Assembly (NCBI RefSeq): GCF_014084105.1
Contig: NZ_CP048289.1
Location: 1,621,922-1,685,921, forward strand
Direction of reading: 5' to 3'
From: Streptacidiphilus sp. P02-A3a
GTDB taxonomy: Bacteria > Actinomycetota > Actinomycetes > Streptomycetales > Streptomycetaceae
DNA length: 64,000 nt
The notes beneath the pieces were generated by a model. The model was not told the origin of the DNA, made no database searches, and saw only the letters and a program-made list of their open reading frames with translations. A program made the position numbers and the translations under genes. This document shows positions 23,498 to 31,434 of this stretch, piece by piece (position 1 is the stretch's first letter; every line of letters starts with the position of its first letter).

Positions 23498-24691
23498 CTA
23501 GTACGTCGTGAAGACGCTCTCCCGGGCCGTCGCCAGCGCGGTCTGCAGGGCCCCGGCGACCACCGGCGACCCTTGCACCGTGCTCAGCGCGAGCCGCGGC
23601 CTGGGCACCGCCAGACCCGTCAACTCGTCCTGCACCAGCGCCCGCAGCTCCTCGCCACCGGCCAGCGGGATGTCCCCGCTGAGCAGCACCAGTTCCGGGT
23701 CGACCACCGCGACGATCGCGGCCAGGCCGGTGGCCAGCCGCCGCGCCAGCAGGGTCAGCAGCGTCGCGTCGCCGTTCCCGGCCGCCGCCACGGCGGCGGT
23801 CACTGCCTCCGGCGCGGTCCTGACGCTGATCCCGTGCTCCCGGGCGAGCGCCAGCACCGCGGGCGCGCCCAACAACTGCTGGAACCCGCCGGCGTTCTCC
23901 ATCCGGACGTTGCGCACCAGCGGCGCGCCGGGCAGCGGCATGTAGCCGACCTCGCCGGCGCCGCCGGTGTGGCCCCGGTGCAGCCGTCCGGACAGCACCA
24001 CGGCCGCGCCCACGCCGTCCTCGACCCAGAGCAGGACGAAGTCCTGGACGCCCTTGGCCGCGCCCAGCCGCTGCTCGGCGATGGCCGCCAGGTTGACGTC
24101 GTTCTCGACGGCGACCGGCACGCCCAGGCTGTCGGTCAGCTCCTCCAGCAGTCGGCGGGAGTGCCAACCGGGCAGGTGCGGCGCGTAGCGGAGCTTGCCG
24201 GTGCCCGGGTCCAGCGCGCCGGGCGTGCCGATGACCACCTGCCGCAGCAGGTTCCGGGCCAGCCCGGCGGAGGCCACGGTGGCGTCCACCGCGTCGCGCA
24301 CCCGGTCCACCGCGCCGGTCGCCTGGCGGCCGGGGGTGGCCACCCGGTGCTCGGCGACGACGGTCCCGGTGATGTCCGCGACGGCGACCCGGATCCGCGA
24401 GGCGTTGACGTCGAGACCGGCGACGAAGGCGGCCTCCGGGTTGATCTCGTACAGTTGCGCGCCCGGGCCCGGACGTCCGGCGGTGGTGCCGACCGGGACC
24501 ACCAGACCGGCGTTCTCCAGCCGGGACAGCAGCTGCGAGGCGGTCGGCTTGGACAGGCCGGTGAGCGCGCCGAGCTGGCTGCGCGAGAGCGGGCCCCGGT
24601 CCAGCAGCAGCTCCAGGGCGGCCCGGTCGTTTATCGCACGCAGCAGGCTGGGAGTGCCTGGCTGCGCCGTACCGCCGGGGCCGCTGCTCAT
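23498..24691 (-). CDS. ROK-family transcriptional repressor
   Basis: A 397-residue ROK repressor. The N-terminal winged HTH (about 15-70) reads LSRSQLGALTGLSKPTASQLLSRLENAGLV. The sugar-kinase-like ROK domain follows (FVAGLDVNASRIRVAVADITG, VENDVNLAAIAEQRLG, GHTGGAGEVGYM). The usual CxCGxxGC zinc motif after the GHxxxG segment is absent. Its own promoter carries a GTTAGGAA-3-TTCCTAAC palindrome of the kind bound by actinobacterial ROK regulators, indicating autoregulation. It likely controls the downstream GH4/kinase genes in response to a sugar; a 238-bp spacer before them may hold a second promoter, but I see no second perfect palindrome there. Confidence 0.9.
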   Translation of the reverse strand: MSSGPGGTAQPGTPSLLRAINDRAALELLLDRGPLSRSQLGALTGLSKPTASQLLSRLENAGLVVPVGTTAGRPGPGAQLYEINPEAAFVAGLDVNASRIRVAVADITGTVVAEHRVATPGRQATGAVDRVRDAVDATVASAGLARNLLRQVVIGTPGALDPGTGKLRYAPHLPGWHSRRLLEELTDSLGVPVAVENDVNLAAIAEQRLGAAKGVQDFVLLWVEDGVGAAVVLSGRLHRGHTGGAGEVGYMPLPGAPLVRNVRMENAGGFQQLLGAPAVLALAREHGISVRTAPEAVTAAVAAAGNGDATLLTLLARRLATGLAAIVAVVDPELVLLSGDIPLAGGEELRALVQDELTGLAVPRPRLALSTVQGSPVVAGALQTALATARESVFTTY

Positions 24692-24748
24692 CTGCCTCGC
24701 TCCTCACTGCGTGTCGCGGCCCGATGGGGCACCGTTCCGATGGCCACT

Positions 24749-24767
24749 GTTAGGAAACCTTCCTAAC
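24749..24767. promoter_or_regulatory. ROK operator upstream of the rok gene
   Basis: A perfect inverted repeat GTTAGGAA - ACC - TTCCTAAC, 58 bp upstream of the ROK start codon. The AT-rich TTAGGAA/TTCCTAA half-sites match the known style of actinobacterial ROK operators and stand out from the GC-rich background. Confidence 0.82.
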
Positions 24768-24900
24768 TTCTGGAAAGGAACGTACGTCCCGGGCGGTGCA
24801 CTGTCAATGGAACGGACGGACAGGATCGTGCGAACGGCTGGATTCAACCGCCGTCCGCTGGGCGCGAGGCCGGGGGAACGCCCGGGCCGTGGGCGCTGAC

Positions 24901-24923
24901 GGCGGGCGGCCGGGGCCGCCGCC
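24901..24923 (-). terminator. Possible terminator of mscS
   Basis: A GC-only imperfect stem (GGCGGGCGGC - CGGG - GCCGCCGCC) directly follows the mscS stop on the minus strand. Confidence 0.45.
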
Positions 24924-24927
24924 ACGG

Positions 24928-25980
24928 CTACTTCTTCGCCAGCTCGGGGTCCTGCGGCACCGGTATCGCGGCCGTCGCCCGCGACTGCGCCGACAGCGGA
25001 TCGGCAAGCACCGAGGGCGCGTTGATGTCGGCGGCGTCCGCCGACCCGGCACGCGGCGAGGGCAGCGCCACCGCCCCCACCTGGATCCCGGCCGCGTCCA
25101 GCGCCAGCTTCACCCGCAGCCGCAACTCCCGGGCGACTGACAGGGACTTCCCAGGCATCGTCTTCGCGGAGACCTGCACCACCACCGACTCCGCCGACAG
25201 CGTGTCCACGCCCAGCACCTGCACCGGCTCCCACAGCTGCTCGCTCCAGGGCTCCTCCTTGGACATGGACTCCGCCGCGTCCAGGATCAGCCGCTCCACC
25301 AGTTGCAGATCCTCGTGGTAGCCCACCGGCACCTCGACCGAGGCGGTCGCCCAGCCCTGGCTCAGGTTGGCGATCCGCTTCACCTCGCCGTTGCGGATGT
25401 ACCAGATCTCCCCGCCGGGACCGCGCAACTTGGTCACCCGCAGACCCACCTCCAGCACGGTGCCGACGGCCACGCCGGTGTCGATCTGGTCGCCGACGCC
25501 GTACTGGTCCTCCAGGATCATGAACACGCCGGAGAGGAAGTCGGTGACCAGGTTGCGCGCGCCGAAGCCGATGGCCACCCCGGCCACCCCGGCGCTGGCC
25601 AGCAGCGGCGCCAGGTTGATGCCGATGACCGACAGCGCGGTCAGCGAGGCGATGCTCATGATCGTGAACGAGGCCACGCTGCGCAGCACCGAGCCCATGG
25701 CCGCCGAGCGCTGCTTGCGCCGCTCGGAGTTCTCCAGCAGGTTGCTGATCAGCGGACCCGGGTGGTCCCGCCGCCCGCCGTGGGCCATCCGGTTGACCAT
25801 CCGGTTGATCAGCTGCCGCACGGTGGCCCGGATCACCACCGCGACCACGGTGATGAAGACGATCTGGATCCCGCCGGTGACCCAGCCCTGCCAGTGGGCA
25901 TCGAGGTAGCTGACGGCCTGACCTGCGGTCTGGGTCGCGTTCGTCAGGCTCGGACTCGGGTTGGGGTTCTGCGTTGCCAT
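24928..25980 (-). CDS. mscS: MscS-family mechanosensitive ion channel
   Basis: A 350-residue small-conductance mechanosensitive channel protein. Transmembrane segments lie about residues 35-55, 108-130 and 135-160; the last is the pore helix with the Gly/Ala-rich pattern LLASAGVAGVAIGFGARNLVTDFLSGVFMILEDQYGVGDQI, followed by the MscS beta domain (GTVLEVGLRVTKLR, GEIWYIRNGEV). It relieves turgor on osmotic downshift. The ATG at 25980 is the only Met near the homology start. Single gene on the minus strand. Confidence 0.92.
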   Translation of the reverse strand: MATQNPNPSPSLTNATQTAGQAVSYLDAHWQGWVTGGIQIVFITVVAVVIRATVRQLINRMVNRMAHGGRRDHPGPLISNLLENSERRKQRSAAMGSVLRSVASFTIMSIASLTALSVIGINLAPLLASAGVAGVAIGFGARNLVTDFLSGVFMILEDQYGVGDQIDTGVAVGTVLEVGLRVTKLRGPGGEIWYIRNGEVKRIANLSQGWATASVEVPVGYHEDLQLVERLILDAAESMSKEEPWSEQLWEPVQVLGVDTLSAESVVVQVSAKTMPGKSLSVARELRLRVKLALDAAGIQVGAVALPSPRAGSADAADINAPSVLADPLSAQSRATAAIPVPQDPELAKK

Positions 25981-26323
25981 CAGCGCATCGTACCGAGGCC
26001 GGACGGATCGAACGGATCGCACGAGTGGCGTACGGACGTCCGCCGGACGGCCCGCCACCGGCGGCGGACGTGCAATCCGGTGCGTTCCTGGGCATGAACG
26101 GTGTGGGGCAGCACACACCGTTGCCCCGGTTCTCCCGGATTGGTGGCGCGGCGGGGAAAGCTGAGGCGACACTGGTATGGAGATCGTCAGGGGCGACCGC
26201 GAACCGAGCGGGCGCCCCCGGCGGAGACAACCGAAGAATCATGCGTGACCGGTACGCCGTCCACCCGGACGGAGTGCTCGTCCCGGCGCGAGCCACGCGC
26301 CGTCGGCGGAAAGGGAGGCCATC
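25981..26323. other. Divergent intergenic region, no gene seen
   Basis: 343 bp between mscS (minus) and the HNH gene (plus). Both promoters must be here. I see no convincing small gene, RNA gene or long palindrome; the only standout is the AAGGGAGG ribosome-binding site at 26311-26318 for the HNH gene. Confidence 0.6.
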
Positions 26324-26896
26324 GTGCCGCATGTCCTGGTCCTCAACGCGTCGTACGAGCCACTCGGCGTCGTCTCGATGCGCCGCGCCCTCGTTCTGGT
26401 CCTCGACAAGAAGGCAGTCAGCCTTGAGGACTCCGGGGTACTCATGCATAGCGCCACCAGCGCCGTCTCGGCGCCGTCCGTCGTCCGACTGACCCGCTTC
26501 GTGCGGGTTCCCTTTCGTGGTCCCGTTCCGCTGACCCGGCGCGCGCTGTTCGCACGCGACGGGGGCCGGTGCGTGTACTGCGGTGGCGTCGCAACCAGCG
26601 TCGACCACGTGGTGCCGCGCAGCAGGGGCGGCCAGCACCGATGGGACAACGTGGTGGCGGCCTGCCGCCGCTGCAACCATGTCAAGGCCGACCGCCATCT
26701 GGCCGACCTCGGCTGGCGGATGAAGCGACCGCCCGCCCCGCCGTCCGGCCTCGCCTGGCGGATCATCGGGACCGGGCACCGCGACCCCCGCTGGCGTCCC
26801 TACCTGGAGCCCTACGGCTCCCGCGAGGAGATGTCCCACGTCGCCCCGGAGGTCCCGCCTCCGGTGTGGGAGGCTCCGGCCGAGCTCAGCGCGTGA
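26324..26896 (+). CDS. HNH endonuclease-family protein
   Basis: A 190-residue HNH nuclease-fold protein. The core lies about residues 80-125: CVYCGG, SVDHVVPRSRGGQHRWDN (first His and Asn) and ACRRCNHVKAD, with two CxxC zinc pairs. The N-terminal VLVLNASYEPLGVVSMRRALVLVL block is the conserved extension of a widespread chromosomal actinobacterial HNH family. Its biological substrate is unknown, and it is not within a restriction locus. GTG start at 26324 with a strong AAAGGGAGG. Confidence 0.9.
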   Translation: MPHVLVLNASYEPLGVVSMRRALVLVLDKKAVSLEDSGVLMHSATSAVSAPSVVRLTRFVRVPFRGPVPLTRRALFARDGGRCVYCGGVATSVDHVVPRSRGGQHRWDNVVAACRRCNHVKADRHLADLGWRMKRPPAPPSGLAWRIIGTGHRDPRWRPYLEPYGSREEMSHVAPEVPPPVWEAPAELSA

Positions 26897-27054
26897 CGCG
26901 GCCGCGCCGCTGAGGCCGTCCGGCGCCTGAGCCCGGGCACCGCGCGCGGTCCTGTTCCCGACGCCCTCCGACCCGCCCCAGCGGGCCCGGGGGGCGCCGC
27001 GCTGCGCGGGACGGGTGGGCCCTGCCGTCGCGAGAGCGGTGCTCTTGTTTCTGG

Positions 27055-30000
27055 TCACTGCTCCGAGTTGCGGGCGGGCGGGGTGACCGAGGTGCTGGGG
27101 GTGGCCGTCGGGGAGGCCGGAGCCGAGGGCGGGGTGGCCGGAATGGTGCTGCCGGGCGGCTGCGGCACGCTCACCGGCGTCGGCGACGGGGCCGCCGCCG
27201 TACCGGAGGCGGCCGGGCTCGGCCCGCCCGCGCCGCCCGGCCCGGACGAGGGGCCCGCGCCCGCCGGGACCGCGTCCGCGTACAGCTCGATCCCGGTCAG
27301 CGAGTACCCGTTCGCGGTGGCCGGTTCCACGCCCTGCATCCGCACGTAGCCGACGTCCGGCGCGTCCAGGTACACCGTCTCGGTGCCGCCCTGCCCGTCC
27401 AGCACCGAGGCGGCCGTGGTCCAGTTCACCCCGTCGGTCGAGGTCTCGACCAGGTACTGCGCCGCGTACGCCGCGTCCCAGTGCAGCACCACCTTGCCCA
27501 GCGTCGCGGGCTGCTGGAGCTGGAGCTCCACCCAGGAGTTGTCGATCGCGGGCGAGGCCCAGCGGGTCGCCGGGTCGTCGTCGTTGACGTTCGCGGACAT
27601 GAAGTCGGCGCTCAGGTCGCCGGAGGCGGAGGGGGTGGCGGTCAGCGCCAGGTCGGGACCGGCGGTGCGCGGACGCACCCGCACCCGCACCACCTGGCTG
27701 ACCGTCCGCCCGTCCGCGACGAAGCTCACCGGCACGTCGTAGTCGCCCGGCACGGTGTCCGCCCCGGCGCTGAAGTCCAGCGCCGCCGCCACCTGCGCGC
27801 CGCGCGCCAGCGTCACCGGTCCGGCCCCGCGCACCGCCAGGCCCTTGGCCGCGGCCGGGAGCCGCGCCCGCAGCGTACCGGTCAGGCTGCCCGTCCCCAG
27901 CGCCCGCACCTCGGCCGGGAGCACCGCCGTCCCGCCCGCCTCCAGGTCCACGCTCTGCTGCGGCAGCTGTAGCGCCGCCGCCGGGGTGTCCGCGTACCAG
28001 GGCACCACCTGGTAGACCACCGGGGCGGCGTCCCCGCCCGCCCAGACCAGCCGGATCTGGTCGGCCGCGACCCGGGGGTCGGCCGCCAGCTGGGTGTAAC
28101 CCGCCGTCAGCGCGCCGATCCGGACCCAGCCCCGGCCCGCCTCGTGCACCTCCACCCAGCCGGCCGCGCGCACCGACGCGTCGGTGAGCACCACCACCTG
28201 GTCCAGCGGCTGGGACCGGCCCAGGGTCACCGTCAGCGCCTCGCCCGCCGTGGGCGCGTCGGCCGCGCGGTAGGCGGTCTGCAGCGAGCCGTCGACCACG
28301 TTCGACACCGGGTAGCCGGGCCGCGCCGGGGGACCGGCGGCGGTCGCCGTCGTCGTCCCGCCCGTCGGCTGCGGCGCGGTGACGGTGAACTCCCGCACGG
28401 CCACCGCGGTCTCCTGGGTGGCGGTCGCCCGCAGCCGCAGGTAGCGGGCCCGGGTACCGGCCGGCAGGGTCGCGTCCACGGTCTGCTGGCCGTGGTAGCT
28501 GCCGACGGTGTGCCAGCTCCCGTCGCCGGTGGAGTACTCCAGTACCGCGTCCTGCAGGTAGTCCCCGGCGGCGTCGCTGCCCTCGGTCCCGCCCATGGTC
28601 ACCCGGACCTCGCCGACCGGCTGGACGCTGCCGAGGTCCACCCCGACCGAGTCGCCGACCTGCGGCGGGTCGGCGCTCCAGTAGTAGCTGTCCGGGTCGC
28701 CGTCGACCATCAGCGAGGGGTCGTCGTCCAGCGCGGTGCCCATGGTGGTGGTCGCCGTGACGGACTCGCCGCCCAGCCCCGCCCAGCTGTTCCAGGACAC
28801 CAGCGCCCGCTGCAGGAAGGGGTCGAGCACCCCCGCGCCCACGGTCACCGTGGACGTGCCGAGCTGCTGCACCAGCTGCCGCAGCCGCTGCTGCGCCGCC
28901 CAGGCGGCGGCGCCCCGCCCGGCGCGCTGGGCGGTCAGCATGTCCACCGCGGTCTGCCCGGCCTGCCCGTACAGCGCCAGCCGCGCCAGCCAGGCGCCGT
29001 CCTCGGCGCCCAGCGCGCCGCCGTCGAGGCCGTCCAGCGCGGCCGGGGCCTGCGCCATGGTGCTGAACGCGGCCCGCAGCGCGGCGGCCGAGCCGTCACC
29101 GCCCTGGTGCGCCCAGAACGCCGCCAGCAGCGGCCGCAGGTACGCGGACTCCGGCTGCCCCAGCGGCGAGGAGGCGCTGTTCCCGGCCAGCGCGGCCAGC
29201 GCCGCCGCGGTCCGCTCCGCCGCCGCCCGGGACGCCGCCGGGACGCCCTCGCCGGTGGCCGAGGCCAGCCCGGCGACCGCCTGCTGCCAGGAGCTCTGCG
29301 GGACGTAGGCGGCCGGGTTCCAGCCGAAGTCCGCCGCCGTGGCCAGCGGGATCCGCGAGGCCAGCGGCTGCTCCATGGCGTTGACCAGCAGCGCCGCCGA
29401 TCCGGCGGCGACCTGCGGATCCCGTCCGGTGTAGGGGCCGAGGTAGAGCCGGTCCGGCTCGGAGTCGTTGACCGGGTAGTTGTCCTGGGTCACCAGCGGA
29501 TGCCCGAACGCCTGCTGGGCGCTGTCGACGTCGGCGGCGGTGATGATGGCCGGCTGCACGCCCACCCCGGTCCAGGCGACCTGCACCGCCGGGTCGAGGT
29601 CCTTCGCCAGCGCGGTCCGGTAGGGCGTGGCCCCGCTCTGGTAGTACTCGCTGGGCAGCACCGTCAGCGGGGCCGCGCCCGGATGCTCCGCCAGGAAGCG
29701 CTTCAGCACCACCGCCACCAGGTCGGACTGCGCCCGGGCGGCCGAGGCCGGGCCCTGGCCGTAGGTGTCCAGGTCCCCCTGGCAGTTCCAGTGGGTGTAG
29801 CTGACGTCGGTGAACTGCAACTGGAAGGCCCGCACCCCGAGTCCCCACAGCTGGTCCAGCTTGGCGATCAGCGCGTCCTGGTCCTGCTTCGAGGTGTAGC
29901 AGACGGTCTGGCCGAGCGAGAGCCCGTAGCCGAAGGTGACGTGGTCCAGCGCGGCCCGCTGCGCCATCGACCGCAGCGCCGCCTGCTGCGCGGCCGGGTA

Positions 30001-31071
30001 GGGCTCACGCCACTGGGTGCCGCGGTACGGGTCCTGGCCGGGCGCGTAGAGGAAGAAGTCCTGCTTGTCGCGGCCGAGGAAGTCCAGCTCGGACAGGGTC
30101 TGCTGGGTGGTCCACGGGGTCCCGTAGAACCCCTCCTCGGCGCCGCGCACCGGCGTCGACGGCCAGTCGCTGACCCGGACGCCGGGGACCGCCGCCACTC
30201 CGTCCGGGGTCGAGGCCACCAGCTCCCGCAGCGACTGCGCGGCGTTGTAGGTGCCGTCGGCGTCGACCCCGGCCAGCACGATCGCCGCCGCCCGGCCGCC
30301 GGGCACCGCCAGCAGCCCGGACGCCAGCACGTAGCCGCCCGCGGGCAGCCCGGCCGGGCTGAGCGCGGGCGCGCTGCCCCCGGCGGCGGCCAGGCCGCGC
30401 AGCGCCCGGTCGCTGCCGCCGCCCGCGTGCTCGGCGATCCCGCCGACGTAGACGGTGAGCGTGCCGGGCGCGGGCGTGGCACTGCCGTCGCCCGCCACCA
30501 GCCGCCGCACCCCGGCGTCCAGCAGCAGCGACCTGACCGAGGCCACCGCCCCGGCGTCGGCGTCGGCGGCGAGCACCAGGGTCACCGTGGACGGCACCGT
30601 GAACGACTGGCCGTAGCCGCTCTGCGACTGCGCCCGGGGATAGATCTGAGCCATGGTCACGCCACCGGTGGCGACGGCCGAGGCGGCGGCCTCCAACCCG
30701 GACGCCGAGCGTCCCCCGGCCGGGACCCCGGCCGCCGGACGGGTGGCGGCGGACGCGGGTGTGGTCCCGACCACCACCCCGCCCACCACGGCCGCGACCG
30801 TCAGCGCCGCGCTGGCCCGCAGCGCCGCGCCCCGGCGCCGACTCCGCGAGGCGGCCGACCGCACCCGGGCCAGCAGCGGCTCGGTGCCCTTGAACTCGGA
30901 GATCAGCCGGTCCGCCGTCTGCGGCGCGAGCCGCCGCGCGGTCCGGGCGGCGGTCCGACGCGCCGTCAGCGCGGGCGTGGAGTACAGCAGGCTCTGCAGC
31001 GCGGCACTGTGCTCCACCTGCCGCCGCAGCCCACTACCCACACTGGCGGGAAGGGAGGACCGGTGTTCCAC
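27055..31071 (-). CDS. GH84-like beta-N-acetylglucosaminidase with F5/8-type-C modules
   Basis: A 1338-residue secreted or surface enzyme. An unusually long 84-residue basic N-region precedes the signal-type hydrophobic segment (about 85-109). Next come an N-terminal glycohydrolase-20b-like domain, the catalytic barrel from about residue 300 (RGAEEGFYGTPWT; FQLQFTDVSYTHW near 416-428), two discoidin-like (F5/8 type C) modules and a Pro/Ser/Thr-rich tail. The family removes terminal GlcNAc. The usual catalytic Asp-Asp pair reads Thr-Asp (421-422). The GTG at 31071 follows GGAGGAGG; an ATG at 31128 lacks a ribosome-binding site. Confidence 0.85.
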   Translation of the reverse strand: MEHRSSLPASVGSGLRRQVEHSAALQSLLYSTPALTARRTAARTARRLAPQTADRLISEFKGTEPLLARVRSAASRSRRRGAALRASAALTVAAVVGGVVVGTTPASAATRPAAGVPAGGRSASGLEAAASAVATGGVTMAQIYPRAQSQSGYGQSFTVPSTVTLVLAADADAGAVASVRSLLLDAGVRRLVAGDGSATPAPGTLTVYVGGIAEHAGGGSDRALRGLAAAGGSAPALSPAGLPAGGYVLASGLLAVPGGRAAAIVLAGVDADGTYNAAQSLRELVASTPDGVAAVPGVRVSDWPSTPVRGAEEGFYGTPWTTQQTLSELDFLGRDKQDFFLYAPGQDPYRGTQWREPYPAAQQAALRSMAQRAALDHVTFGYGLSLGQTVCYTSKQDQDALIAKLDQLWGLGVRAFQLQFTDVSYTHWNCQGDLDTYGQGPASAARAQSDLVAVVLKRFLAEHPGAAPLTVLPSEYYQSGATPYRTALAKDLDPAVQVAWTGVGVQPAIITAADVDSAQQAFGHPLVTQDNYPVNDSEPDRLYLGPYTGRDPQVAAGSAALLVNAMEQPLASRIPLATAADFGWNPAAYVPQSSWQQAVAGLASATGEGVPAASRAAAERTAAALAALAGNSASSPLGQPESAYLRPLLAAFWAHQGGDGSAAALRAAFSTMAQAPAALDGLDGGALGAEDGAWLARLALYGQAGQTAVDMLTAQRAGRGAAAWAAQQRLRQLVQQLGTSTVTVGAGVLDPFLQRALVSWNSWAGLGGESVTATTTMGTALDDDPSLMVDGDPDSYYWSADPPQVGDSVGVDLGSVQPVGEVRVTMGGTEGSDAAGDYLQDAVLEYSTGDGSWHTVGSYHGQQTVDATLPAGTRARYLRLRATATQETAVAVREFTVTAPQPTGGTTTATAAGPPARPGYPVSNVVDGSLQTAYRAADAPTAGEALTVTLGRSQPLDQVVVLTDASVRAAGWVEVHEAGRGWVRIGALTAGYTQLAADPRVAADQIRLVWAGGDAAPVVYQVVPWYADTPAAALQLPQQSVDLEAGGTAVLPAEVRALGTGSLTGTLRARLPAAAKGLAVRGAGPVTLARGAQVAAALDFSAGADTVPGDYDVPVSFVADGRTVSQVVRVRVRPRTAGPDLALTATPSASGDLSADFMSANVNDDDPATRWASPAIDNSWVELQLQQPATLGKVVLHWDAAYAAQYLVETSTDGVNWTTAASVLDGQGGTETVYLDAPDVGYVRMQGVEPATANGYSLTGIELYADAVPAGAGPSSGPGGAGGPSPAASGTAAAPSPTPVSVPQPPGSTIPATPPSAPASPTATPSTSVTPPARNSEQ

Positions 31072-31434
31072 GCGGCCTCCTCCGTCCGATTCCAACCGAT
31101 TGCCCTGCGTTGCCCGCCCGTTGAACAAGCCGGCAGGCTACTGCTGCGGTGCCAGCCCACCAGAGAGGTATGTCCACTGTCAACGAGCGGGGGTGCTCCG
31201 GGCCTTATGTCCGCTTGCGTGACGGATCTCCCGTGGGGGTGCTCGGCGGCGTCGTTCGGCGGGCTGGTGCGGGCCCACGGTCCGGCCCGCCGCCGGGGCG
31301 GGCGACGATCACTCCGGACGATCACTCCAACGGCCGGTGTCGCACCCCCCTGTCGGCGGGTAGGAGCCAAGCCGGGCATGAGCACCGCCCGTCCGTGTCC
31401 TGCCCTGCCCGCCGTAGCGTCGAGGAGCCGTCCC
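31072..31434. other. Divergent intergenic region, no gene seen
   Basis: 363 bp between the GH84-like gene (minus) and malQ (plus). Both promoters should lie here. No RNA gene or clear operator was found. An in-frame ATG at 31378 could lengthen malQ by 19 residues, but GAGGAG 7 nt before the GTG at 31435 is the better start. Confidence 0.6.

Noticed and set aside
23265-23501. 78-residue plus-strand frame between the GH4 and ROK genes
   Set aside because: Gly/Arg-rich without a ribosome-binding site, lying over the likely promoter region of the GH4 gene.
28144-31434. A 1.1-kb-plus upstream extension of the malQ frame
   Set aside because: It overlaps the whole 5' half of the GH84-like gene antisense and has no domain. 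A GTG with GAGGAG at 31435 and the family's N-terminus fit much better.
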